From positions 1 through 21,581 of the forward strand of contig CAKTAA010000037.1 of NCBI GenBank assembly GCA_934526185.1: DNA of 21,581 nt. Direction: 5' to 3'. The first letter of the stretch is position 1. Each line of letters starts with the position of its first letter. The notes beneath the pieces were generated by a model that was not told the origin of the DNA, searched no databases, and saw only the letters and a program-made list of their open reading frames with translations. Shown here piece after piece: positions 1 through 6,981 of this stretch. The DNA comes from an uncultured Eubacteriales bacterium (GTDB lineage: Bacteria > Bacillota > Clostridia > Oscillospirales > CAG-272). Both the position numbers and the translations under genes were made by a program.

Positions 1-1232
1 GTATTGCTGTTAGGCACCCCCTCTGAGAAAGTTCCGGCAAACAGTGCGCCGCTTACCTCGCAGGATTCCGCATAGCTCTGCATGGTGTCTGAAAATTCCT
101 TCAGCGTTTCTTCCGTCCTTGTTGCGCTGACGATAGCCGCATCCACCGTATAATCCCGCGCCTTGAAGGTTTTGGGTGTTACTGTGACGTTCATGGTCTG
201 CGTCACACCGTCCGAGGAAAGCGTGAATACATATTCCCCGCCCTCCAGCTCATAGCTGAACGGTACAAATGCGCGGTAATAATCTCCGTCTTTCACGAAC
301 TTCGGTGTAAATCCGATCTCCGGTTCGCTTGAAAATGTGATGGAGCTGTCTTCTGCAACATCCTTCGCCGTAATCAGAACAAAATCTCCCGGCTCAATTG
401 TTTCCGAAATTCTCGTCAGATAGAAGGACGCCGGCGCGTTCACCTTCGCGTCGAAGTCGTAGGTCGCGCTTCCCTGCCCCTCTTTACCGTCCATTTCGTA
501 CCATTTCGCCTCAATATGATAGCTCAGTACCTTGGACTCTGTCAGCGTCAAATTGGCAATGTCGCTGTAATCACCTGTGTAAAGCGTCTCTCCGTTTTCC
601 GTTATGGTAACAGCCAGCAAATCGGGCTGTATATCAAAATTCAGAGACAGCCTGGCATCCATACGATAGGTTATACTTTCCTCGGTTGTCTTTGTATCCA
701 GATTTCTGTAGGTTCCGTCAGCAAGCTTGTACTTCCACTCAAAGGTTTTAGGCACAACCGTTTCCTCGCTCAGCTTCAGAGTGGGCACAGCGGATCCGGC
801 ATACAGGCTTTGCGCAAAATCCTTACAGATAAAGGAGGCGGCATCCGTTTCGGCAATTTTAAAGACCTGATTTGAGGGATTGATATAATACGCCTCCGAC
901 GGATTTTTGGAAACGTAATATTTGTAAACCGATTCCATATCGTAGCTGTAATAGGATATTTTAAAATACGGCGTGTCGGTGAGCGGTTCCGGAAGCGCGT
1001 CGGCCGCCTTTGCGTTGTTATTCAGCGCTGTCAGATACGAGATTTCCGCCGCTCCCGCCTCTTCCTCTTTCGTATACAGAAAAGACTTTCCCGCTGTGTC
1101 TGTAATCTTCACCTTTTCAACAGTTTTGGTTTCTACCGGCTTATTCTGCGCGATGACATAGCTGGCGACCGCCAAATATGAGGGAATCAGCAATATCAGC
1201 AGGAACAAAACGGCCTTCAGTTTGTTATTCAT
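1..1232 (-). CDS. Exported membrane-anchored protein, N-terminal part (possible M23 peptidase)
   Basis: The frame is open from an ATG at 1232 to the window edge, giving 410 codons with the C-terminus missing. A G-rich ribosome binding site (1239-1245) lies about seven bases upstream of the ATG. The N-terminus has two or three charged residues and then a hydrophobic stretch at residues 6-28 (LFLLILLIPSYLAVASYVIA), so it is a signal anchor or signal peptide. The rest is a hydrophilic, beta-rich extracytoplasmic region without cysteine-rich or repeat motifs. The final visible residues run into a segment (SGALFAGTFSEGVPNS) that resembles the linker preceding an M23 (LytM-type) peptidase domain in clostridial wall hydrolases. 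The M23 assignment is inference, because the HxxxD and HxH motifs would lie outside the window. An alternative is a surface protein with Ig-like domains. A hairpin lies just upstream of the ribosome binding site. Confidence 0.6.
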   Translation of the reverse strand, partial: MNNKLKAVLFLLILLIPSYLAVASYVIAQNKPVETKTVEKVKITDTAGKSFLYTKEEEAGAAEISYLTALNNNAKAADALPEPLTDTPYFKISYYSYDMESVYKYYVSKNPSEAYYINPSNQVFKIAETDAASFICKDFAQSLYAGSAVPTLKLSEETVVPKTFEWKYKLADGTYRNLDTKTTEESITYRMDARLSLNFDIQPDLLAVTITENGETLYTGDYSDIANLTLTESKVLSYHIEAKWYEMDGKEGQGSATYDFDAKVNAPASFYLTRISETIEPGDFVLITAKDVAEDSSITFSSEPEIGFTPKFVKDGDYYRAFVPFSYELEGGEYVFTLSSDGVTQTMNVTVTPKTFKARDYTVDAAIVSATRTEETLKEFSDTMQSYAESCEVSGALFAGTFSEGVPNSN

Positions 1233-1245
1233 ATGTTATCCCCCC

Positions 1246-1261
1246 GCCGTCCGGTGACGGC
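1246..1261 (-). promoter_or_regulatory. Hairpin abutting the ribosome binding site
   Basis: GCCGTC (1246-1251) and GACGGC (1256-1261) form a six-base-pair stem with a four-base loop. It sits directly 5' of the G-run that serves as ribosome binding site for the gene starting at 1232. It may influence translation initiation; no known riboswitch motif is visible. Confidence 0.35.
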
Positions 1262-1497
1262 AAAACAAACGTTCTTTGACTTTAATTTATTTCAATAGTG
1301 CTTTGTTGTACCTTGTATATTTCCGTTGCTTTATCCGTAAAATCGGTGTGCGAAAATTCCTATTGACGACCAAAGTCTTGCCCCGCCCTCTGTCCTATCA
1401 AAATTTCCGTGTCATTGCGGCTTTTTTCAAGATCATCCATATGTTTTTACAACTTTTCTAAGTTTACTCATCAGACTCCGGTTTCGCTTCACAGATT

Positions 1498-1531
1498 ACC
1501 GTTACAAGCCCCTCGATAGGGCGGCAACGGT
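1498..1531. repeat. Nested inverted repeat (structured intergenic element)
   Basis: ACCGTT (1498-1503) pairs with AACGGT (1526-1531), and inside it CCCT (1510-1513) pairs with AGGG (1518-1521) around a CGAT loop. It is not followed by a T-run on either strand, so it is not a standard terminator. It lies in the transcribed leader downstream of the promoter at 1779-1807, or could be a dispersed repeat. Confidence 0.4.
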
Positions 1532-1778
1532 TTCAAGCAGAATGGAATCGCCGGATTCAACAAGCCGTCATCCCGCAAAAATCAATACATAAATTACGAT
1601 GAGAAAGCGATACTGATAAGCAAATGCTTCGCGTTTTTCGGATTTTCCTTTTCATAACGCCTCTGTATGCAGTTTTTTGTCCCTTAAGGAAACAGACTCA
1701 TGAAATGGCCACCGCATTCCGAAAAGATTTCATCGAAAGGATCGTCCGATTCCAATCAGCATTTATGGTTTCAGGGAT

Positions 1779-1807
1779 ATTATACTACAAAATTCGCGCC
1801 CGGTCAA
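1779..1807 (-). promoter_or_regulatory. Sigma-A-type promoter
   Basis: Read on the minus strand, TTGACC (1807-1802) and TATAAT (1784-1779) are separated by exactly 17 bases. The expected start point is near 1772. The next minus-strand gene begins at 1232, so the transcript would have a leader of about 540 bases, or be a non-coding RNA. Confidence 0.75.
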
Positions 1808-1879
1808 GAGGTTTGTGCGCAGAATGGGTGAGCATCCTGCATTTCGATATTTCAAACCGCATCTTCACCCAAACGGCCA

Positions 1880-1914
1880 AACAAGAACGGGCGCTCCCTT
1901 TTGCAGAGAGCGCC
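1880..1914 (-). terminator. Intrinsic terminator after M29 aminopeptidase
   Basis: On the minus strand GGCGCTCTC (1914-1906) pairs with GGGAGCGCC (1898-1890) with one G-T wobble, followed by a T-rich stretch. It starts about 50 bases past the aminopeptidase stop codon. Confidence 0.75.
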
Positions 1915-1965
1915 TCCTTGAAAACCGCCTTTAACAAATTCGGCCGTCAGAATTTTCAAAAGATC

Positions 1966-3201
1966 TCAGAGATCCTTAAAGTTTCCCTGTTCGAAAATTG
2001 CGGTTCTGCTGCCGTCAGGGGAAATCCCCGTAATAGACATATCCGGTGTGCCTATCATAAAATCCACATGATTGGCGCTGTGATTGCCGCCGAGCTGTGT
2101 AAGCTCCTCGTCCGACAATTTTTCTCCGCCCGCTACCGTATTGGGATAACAATCCCCCAGGGCCAGATGACACGAGGCATTCTCATCAAACAGAGTATTG
2201 TAAAACAGAAGGCCCATATTGGAAATTGGTGAATTGTGCGGAATCAGCGCCACCTCTCCGAGCCGGCGGGAGCCCTCGTCCGTCGCAAGCAGATGCCCCA
2301 GCGTTTCTTTCCCCCGTTCCGCATGATACTCCACCACCTCGCCGTCCCGGAAGGTCAGACTGAAATTTTCAATCAGCCGCCCCTGATAGGAAAGCGGCAG
2401 AGACGCATATACGATCCCATTAGTCTTTGCCCTATGCGGCATGGTGAAAATTTCCTCCGTAGGCATATTGGGGAAATATTTCAGACCATCCGCAGAAATT
2501 TCGCTCCCTCCGCACCAAATATGACCTTCAGGCAGGCCGACAGTCAGTGCGGTGCCGAGACCGCTGCGGAATTCCAAAGCGCTGAACTGCGCCTCATTAA
2601 GAAATGCAGCACGTTTTTTCAGGCGCAAATCATGCCGCTGCCATTTTTTCAGTGTATCTCCCTGCGTTATCCTCACGGAACGGAAAATAGCCGTCCACAG
2701 TTGATTGACTGCTCTTTTCGTTGAAATATCGGGAAATATCTTATGCGCCCAAGCTTCGCAGGGATATGCCACAATTGTCCAGCGAAGTTCGCCGCGGTCG
2801 ATGGCGTCATAAAATTCTTTAAACGCTCTCTTTTTGGCCACAGTACCTGCCATCAGTTTTTCTCCGTCCGCTCCCGCAAAGACTTCCGGATCTTCTGAAA
2901 TAACTGAAATGGAAACGCAGCCCTCGCGCGCGTAATAATTTCTCTGTTCGGCCATCCATTCTGGAACACTTCTATATTCTGCGATATCGGCATGATCCAG
3001 CCGAGTACGTGCAAGCTTTTCGTCATAAAAAAGCGGAATAACGTCTCGTGCGCCCACCTTGAACGCCTCCTCGGCAAGCAACCTGCCGAATGCCGCAGCA
3101 TTGGCAGGACAGCTCAGAAGAACATATTGTCCCGGCGATACATGTGCTCCTGCCGTTACCGTCAGGTGTGCATACACCTGCAGTTTTTCAAGAAAATTCA
3201 T
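1966..3201 (-). CDS. M29 family aminopeptidase
   Basis: Predicted cytoplasmic metallo-aminopeptidase of the M29 family (AmpS/AmpT/PepS type), which removes N-terminal residues from peptides using a two-metal centre. The 411-residue length from ATG 3201 matches the family. The N-terminus MNFLEKLQVYAHLTV and the GQYVLLSCP segment resemble known members. Candidate metal ligands are E250 (in PTEEIFTMP), E316 (GEVALIPH), H345 (NASCHLALG), H378 and D380 (NHVDFMIG); the conserved tyrosine is at about 352. A longer frame to 3297 exists, but its extra 32 residues do not resemble the family. The AGGAGG ribosome binding site (about 3229-3234) lies 27 bases from the chosen ATG, with a small hairpin between. 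The gene appears monocistronic, with its own terminator. Confidence 0.92.
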   Translation of the reverse strand: MNFLEKLQVYAHLTVTAGAHVSPGQYVLLSCPANAAAFGRLLAEEAFKVGARDVIPLFYDEKLARTRLDHADIAEYRSVPEWMAEQRNYYAREGCVSISVISEDPEVFAGADGEKLMAGTVAKKRAFKEFYDAIDRGELRWTIVAYPCEAWAHKIFPDISTKRAVNQLWTAIFRSVRITQGDTLKKWQRHDLRLKKRAAFLNEAQFSALEFRSGLGTALTVGLPEGHIWCGGSEISADGLKYFPNMPTEEIFTMPHRAKTNGIVYASLPLSYQGRLIENFSLTFRDGEVVEYHAERGKETLGHLLATDEGSRRLGEVALIPHNSPISNMGLLFYNTLFDENASCHLALGDCYPNTVAGGEKLSDEELTQLGGNHSANHVDFMIGTPDMSITGISPDGSRTAIFEQGNFKDL

Positions 3202-3453
3202 ACTTTGTATTCCCGCGCAAACGGGTTTCCTCCTTTTTTTACTGTAATAAATCAAAATCTGCGGGTTCAGGCCGCTTTTTACATTCAGGGCAGGCACATC
3301 GTTTCATATATCTGAAAATCAAATTATGGTATCCATATTTTCTACCTAAATGATTCCCCGAAGTACATTGTTTTATCAGCCGGATATTCTCCGCAGCTCT
3401 GACAGAATCATCCCCCCCTGCATGTAAGACAGGAAATATCTTGTTATAAATAC

Positions 3454-3482
3454 TTGATATTTTGCATAAAATATGATATCCT
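3454..3482 (+). promoter_or_regulatory. Possible plus-strand promoter
   Basis: TTGATA (3454-3459) and TATCCT (3477-3482) are 17 bases apart. No gene follows on the plus strand. A transcript starting near 3489 would meet the terminator hairpin after about 75 bases. The -10 match is only moderate. Confidence 0.35.
3457..3474. repeat. Inverted repeat ATATTTT-N4-AAAATAT
   Basis: Seven-base perfect arms (3457-3463 and 3468-3474) flank GCAT. The position upstream of the aminopeptidase would suit an operator, but A/T-rich palindromes also occur by chance. Confidence 0.4.
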
Positions 3483-3531
3483 AACATGAAGTTAGTGAAA
3501 TGGCTTTTAAGAAACGGATAGTCCGTGATAC

Positions 3532-3563
3532 AAAAAAAGACCTGTTGGTACAAGTCTTTTTTT
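3532..3563. terminator. Bidirectional terminator downstream of spoVG
   Basis: A run of seven A, the stem GACCTGT/ACAAGTC with one G-T wobble around a four-base loop, then seven T. It works in either orientation and is the natural end of the minus-strand spoVG transcript. Confidence 0.85.
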
Positions 3564-3648
3564 CACATTTTGTAGATAGTAGATATGCGAGGAATAAATT
3601 TCCTCAAACCTTTCATGAAACATTCCGTTCAACCCGAAAAGCTCCCCG

Positions 3649-3981
3649 TTATTCTTCTTTTGCAGCTTCCTCGTGCAGATGTTCCTCTGCTTTCCGGCAT
3701 AGAATGCTTGTACCGTTATCAAACGCCTCTTTTTCCGCGTGATAAGCCTCAATGACCGCCGATTCCAAAAGAGAGCGGAATTCTACATTTATCGGATGAA
3801 CGATATCTCTGTACGTGCCATCCGGATTCTTTCTGCTCGGCATTACAATAAAGAATTTCTCCCTCGCGTAAATTACCTTGATATCATGAACGGCGAGCTG
3901 ATTGTCGAAGGTTACGGAAACAATCGCTTTCATCGGGCCTTCGTCAAATAACTTTCTGATTTTTATGTCACTTATCACCAT
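3649..3981 (-). CDS. spoVG: Septation/regulatory protein SpoVG
   Basis: SpoVG is a small cytoplasmic nucleic-acid-binding regulator, named for its sporulation septation phenotype in Bacillus; it is also found in bacteria that do not form spores. The 110-residue protein begins MVISDIKIRKLF. It has the family signature VHDIKVI at residues 31-37, followed by MPSRKNPDGTYRDIVHPIN at residues 47-65. The C-terminal 35 residues are a charged tail (ending HLHEEAAKEE), slightly longer than in the shortest homologues. ATG 3981 is chosen over the longer frame to 4014 because GGAGG sits seven bases upstream and family alignment begins here. A likely promoter lies at 4063-4093, and the gene is divergent from murC. 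Confidence 0.95.
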   Translation of the reverse strand: MVISDIKIRKLFDEGPMKAIVSVTFDNQLAVHDIKVIYAREKFFIVMPSRKNPDGTYRDIVHPINVEFRSLLESAVIEAYHAEKEAFDNGTSILCRKAEEHLHEEAAKEE

Positions 3982-4062
3982 GTTTATTCCTCCGGTCGTA
4001 TAGATTGAAATCAAGCAGAAGCAGGGATAGGCGAACGGAAACTTCCTTTGTCTACGGCTTTT

Positions 4063-4093
4063 ATTATACAGGAAGATTATGAAAATTATTCAG
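4063..4093 (-). promoter_or_regulatory. Probable spoVG promoter
   Basis: A perfect TATAAT (4068-4063, minus strand) has a weak -35 candidate CTGAAT (4093-4088) at a 19-base spacing. A sigma-H site was considered because spoVG is sigma-H dependent in Bacillus: ACTGAATAA fits the -10, but the only AGGA-like -35 is too close. Confidence 0.5.
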
Positions 4094-4262
4094 TGTAAAA
4101 GAAATCTTTTTATTAATTTAGTGTTGATAAACCGTAAGTAACTGGAGATTTTTTTGTTATTTGTCACAAAAAGGCAGCCGTTTCGGCGTGCATCAGCCCA
4201 GTCGCTGCAGCACCGGGATTCGGCCTGTAAAACAGATATGGAAGAAAGGAAAGCGCAAACTG

Positions 4263-5675
4263 ATGGATAAAAAACAAAACGGAGAGGCCCCTGATGCTGT
4301 ACGGCTGCCGAGAACAGGTACAGGAATATTTTTTATCGGAATCGGCGGCGTTTCTATGAGCGCGCTGGCAGTCATTGCAAAGGAAAAGGGTTACCGGACC
4401 GGCGGTTCTGATCGCGCGGCGTCACAGACAACTCACAATTTACAAGCAGAAGGTATCGAGGTTTTTATCGGACATGACGCAGCTCATCTGGACGGCTACG
4501 ATACGGTCGTGTTTAACGCCGCCATTTCAGAAGAAAATCCTGAGCTTCGCGCCGCAAAGGAAAAGGGGCTGCAGGTGATATACAGAGCGGATTTCATGGC
4601 AGCGCTGATGGATGGATTTCCCTTTGCCGTCGGTGTTGCGGGAATGCACGGCAAATCAACAACCAGCGCATGGATTTCCCATATTTTTTTGGGCGCTGCG
4701 CGCGATCCCTCTGTCCTAATCGGCGCCGTGCTGCCTGAGATCGGCGGATCCTTCCGCACCGGACGCGGCGATGCCTTTATCTTTGAGGCCTGCGAGTATC
4801 GGGACTCTTTCCTTTCTTTCCGTCCGAATGTCGCCGTGGTGCTGAACATCGAAATGGATCATCCTGATTATTTCAAAAGCTTAGAGCAGATTATTGAGTC
4901 CTACCGGAAATACATTGCCATCCCCGGAAAAGGCGGAGCCGCTGTTCTGAATTTTGACGATCCAAATGTGAGGAAAGCCGCCGAGGGCTGTCCCACCCCG
5001 TGTATCACCTGCGGTATTAACAATCCGGATGCAGAGTTTCGCGCGGTTGCCGTTCGGACGGATAGGGGCTTTGCCTCGTTTGAAATTCAAAAGAACGGCG
5101 TACAGTTCTGCCGCGTCTCTCTGCAGGTTCCAGGCATACATCAAGTGATGAACGCGCTTCAGTCCGCCGCCGCCGCTGATTTCTGCGGTGTCAGCCGCGA
5201 GGATATTGAGCAAGGCTTGTCTTCTTTCCGCGGCGTCGGCAGAAGACTGGAGTATAAGGGTTTTTTCAAGGGAACACGGATTCCTGTGTTTGACGATTTT
5301 GCACATCATCCGACGGAAATCCGCGCTTCGCTCAGCGTCATCGCTCAGATGGGATACCGTAAGCTTTTCTGTGTCTATCAGCCGCATACCTATTCCCGTA
5401 CAGCAAAGCTGTTTGACAGCTTTACAAAAGCCTTTGACGCGGCTGATACACTGCTGCTTACGGATATCTACGCCGCGCGCGAAAGCAACACCTACGGTGT
5501 TACCTCGCGGCAGCTTTCCGAAAAAATTCCTCAGGCCGTCTATTGTGCTGACAACGGAGCCGTCATAGAATTTCTGCGGCAGAATATCGAGGAAGGCGAT
5601 GTGATTGTGATAATGGGAGCAGGTAATATCAGCCGCCTTGCTGAAGAGATTACGGAAACAGGCAAACGGCCATAA
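4263..5675 (+). CDS. murC: UDP-N-acetylmuramate--L-alanine ligase
   Basis: MurC ligates L-alanine to UDP-MurNAc using ATP, the first peptide step of peptidoglycan precursor synthesis in the cytoplasm. The 470-residue protein shows the family's three domains. The N-terminal UDP-binding fold has GIFFIGIGGVSMSALA at residues 21-36. The central ATP-binding loop is GMHGKSTT at 127-134, with K131 and a GMHGKS variant of the usual GTHGKT. EACEYRDSF and NIEMDHPDYF lie near 175-204. The C-terminal domain has DDFAHHPTEI at 344-353 and YQPHTYSRT at 372-380. ATG 4263 is preceded by an AAAGGAAAG ribosome binding site. The longer frame back to a TTG at 4161 adds residues that do not resemble MurC. A ten-codon out-of-frame ATG frame (starting 4239) overlaps the start. 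It is divergent from spoVG and convergent with ymdB. Confidence 0.96.
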   Translation: MDKKQNGEAPDAVRLPRTGTGIFFIGIGGVSMSALAVIAKEKGYRTGGSDRAASQTTHNLQAEGIEVFIGHDAAHLDGYDTVVFNAAISEENPELRAAKEKGLQVIYRADFMAALMDGFPFAVGVAGMHGKSTTSAWISHIFLGAARDPSVLIGAVLPEIGGSFRTGRGDAFIFEACEYRDSFLSFRPNVAVVLNIEMDHPDYFKSLEQIIESYRKYIAIPGKGGAAVLNFDDPNVRKAAEGCPTPCITCGINNPDAEFRAVAVRTDRGFASFEIQKNGVQFCRVSLQVPGIHQVMNALQSAAAADFCGVSREDIEQGLSSFRGVGRRLEYKGFFKGTRIPVFDDFAHHPTEIRASLSVIAQMGYRKLFCVYQPHTYSRTAKLFDSFTKAFDAADTLLLTDIYAARESNTYGVTSRQLSEKIPQAVYCADNGAVIEFLRQNIEEGDVIVIMGAGNISRLAEEITETGKRP

Positions 5676-5694
5676 AAACTGCACAGCGGGAGCG

Positions 5695-5725
5695 ATACAG
5701 GCTGGGATATGTCCTGCCCCTGTAT
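5695..5725 (+). terminator. Possible weak murC hairpin
   Basis: ATACAGG (5695-5701) and CCTGTAT (5719-5725) form a stem that extends imperfectly inward. No proper T-run follows, so the stronger hairpin at 5776-5806 is more likely the real end of the transcript. Confidence 0.3.
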
Positions 5726-5772
5726 GTATCTGTCCGGGTTTTGAAGCTTTTCATGTCATGGCTTCATACGGC

Positions 5773-5806
5773 AAAAAACGCCGGAGGAGATTTTCCTCCG
5801 GCGTTT
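5773..5806. terminator. Terminator between convergent murC and ymdB
   Basis: A perfect 13-base-pair stem, AAACGCCGGAGGA (5776-5788) with TCCTCCGGCGTTT (5794-5806), has a five-base loop. On the minus strand it ends in six T, making it a strong terminator for ymdB. On the plus strand the T-run is only three plus CTTC. Confidence 0.85.
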
Positions 5807-5862
5807 CTTCGCATGTGATATCGATAGTCCGCGTACTGAGAGAGTGTAAATGCTTTTCATTA

Positions 5863-6660
5863 TCAGCCGGCTGCACCAGAACGTTCACAGATTCGCTGCA
5901 CCCTTGTGACGCGTCCGGAAGATGTATCCAAAGTAAACACAGCGCCGTGCATAACAATATTCCCCTCGGCCAGCTCGAAACGCACAGGCATTTTCGTCAT
6001 CATTTTTGTGATGATGCAATCCGTCCGAACGCCTAAAACGGATTCCTCCGGTCCTGTCATGCCGACATCCGTTATATAACCGGTTCCGCGGGGCAGCACC
6101 GTCTCGTCTGCCGTCTGTACGTGGGTGTGCGTACCGAAAATAACAGCGATTTGTCCGTCAAAGCAGCGGGCAAGCGCGATTTTTTCCGCGGTAGCCTCTG
6201 CATGGATATCCATAACGGCAAAATCGTAGTAACCAGCCTCCCGCGATAGAATTTTTTCAACCGTGCGGAACGGATTGTCCAGTGCTTCCAGATATACAGT
6301 GCCCAGAATATTTATCACCAGCAGCCGGTATCCGCTTATCTTTTCTATGGTATAACCGGATCCCGGGCAGCCCTCGGGAAAATTAGCCGGACGGATCACC
6401 TGACTGTCGGCAGTAAGAAAGTCCCGGATTTCCCTTTTTTTAAACACATGATTGCCGGTTGTTATAACATCCGCTCCGCTCTGCAGCAGCATTTTTGCAG
6501 AGGCGGAATCAATACCGTTTCCCGCAGCCGCATTTTCGCCGTTGACAACCGTGAACTCAACCCTCAGCTTTTTTCTTATATTCCACAGGTTTTCTTTGAG
6601 GAATCTGACGGACTCAGGACCGACAACATCTCCCACCGCCAAAATATTCAATTCGCCCAT
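5863..6660 (-). CDS. ymdB: YmdB/TIGR00282-type metallophosphoesterase
   Basis: A calcineurin-like phosphoesterase of the YmdB family. YmdB of Bacillus has 2',3'-cyclic-nucleotide phosphodiesterase activity and affects biofilm and motility. The 265-residue length matches. Candidate metal ligands are D11 (AVGDVVGPES), E42 and N43 (NGENAAAGNG), N70 and H71 (TTGNHVF), a His in DIHAEAT, and two His in GTHTHVQTAD. ATG 6660 is preceded by GTGGAG at about six bases; the longer frame to 6717 adds 19 unrelated residues. It lies downstream of rny on the same strand, as in Bacillus, but an intrinsic terminator lies in the 321-base gap, so it may need its own promoter or readthrough. Confidence 0.93.
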   Translation of the reverse strand: MGELNILAVGDVVGPESVRFLKENLWNIRKKLRVEFTVVNGENAAAGNGIDSASAKMLLQSGADVITTGNHVFKKREIRDFLTADSQVIRPANFPEGCPGSGYTIEKISGYRLLVINILGTVYLEALDNPFRTVEKILSREAGYYDFAVMDIHAEATAEKIALARCFDGQIAVIFGTHTHVQTADETVLPRGTGYITDVGMTGPEESVLGVRTDCIITKMMTKMPVRFELAEGNIVMHGAVFTLDTSSGRVTRVQRICERSGAAG

Positions 6661-6981
6661 TTGTCTCCACACCTTTCTGAAAATTCGCCCGACAGCTTCC
6701 GAGAAATGTCTCCGCATTCTTTTTCAGTATTTCCGGCAATCTTTGCGGTATGCGCCTGCTGCGTAAAATCATTTTCCGTATATCATTTGCGTCAGGAGCG
6801 ACTGACAGTGTTGTCCGCGCAGGTTCACAGCAAGGTATCCGGTGCAGCCTGCTGAGATAATTTGCGTTGTCTTTTCCCTTGAAAAAAGGCTGTGCCAATG
6901 TTTTCACTGACACAGCCTTTGATTTCAATACAGCTTCATCCGTTGCTGAAAGCATCCGGTGCGTACAGCCAATAATCGTAC
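6661..6981. other. Gap between rny and ymdB
   Basis: The gap holds the rny terminator at 6882-6920. On the minus strand a 113-codon frame overlaps the ymdB start but has no ribosome binding site or family resemblance. I find no clear sigma-A promoter for ymdB here. Confidence 0.55.
6882..6920 (-). terminator. Intrinsic terminator after rny
   Basis: AAAGGCTGTG (minus, 6920-6911) pairs with CACAGCCTTT (6894-6885), and an imperfect inner stem closes on an AAAA loop. Six T follow on the minus strand. It sits about 60 bases past the rny stop. Confidence 0.85.

Larger units (their letters stand above)
1233..1965. other. 733-base gap without a convincing gene
   Basis: No reading frame here has a credible start, ribosome binding site and family resemblance. 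What it holds is a minus-strand sigma-A-type promoter (1779-1807), the terminator of the upstream aminopeptidase (1880-1914), nested inverted repeats just downstream of the promoter (1681-1776), a hairpin element (1498-1531) and a GC-rich hairpin (1246-1261) touching the next gene's ribosome binding site. A 32-codon minus-strand frame starting MKRKIRK near 1650 has an AGAGG before it but no other support. Confidence 0.6.
3202..3648. other. Gap between spoVG and the aminopeptidase
   Basis: Frames on both strands here are short and resemble no known family. The gap carries the aminopeptidase ribosome binding site, an A/T-rich inverted repeat (3457-3474), a possible plus-strand promoter (3454-3482), a second short stem (ACGGA/TCCGT near 3513-3525) and the bidirectional terminator at 3532-3563. 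Confidence 0.6.

Noticed and set aside
1624..2232. 202-codon plus-strand frame
   Set aside because: More than a third of it lies opposite the aminopeptidase gene, it crosses that gene's terminator, and its composition and lack of a ribosome binding site mark it as a shadow frame.
4081..4115. Sigma-H promoter for spoVG
   Set aside because: The -10-like ACTGAATAA is present, but the only -35-like AAAAGATTT is seven bases away rather than the 11-12 expected.
4239..4271. Ten-codon leader peptide overlapping the murC start
   Set aside because: It has no separate ribosome binding site and no run of regulatory codons; most likely chance.
4881..5684. 267-codon minus-strand frame
   Set aside because: It lies wholly opposite murC, whose motifs are unambiguous, and has no recognisable domain.
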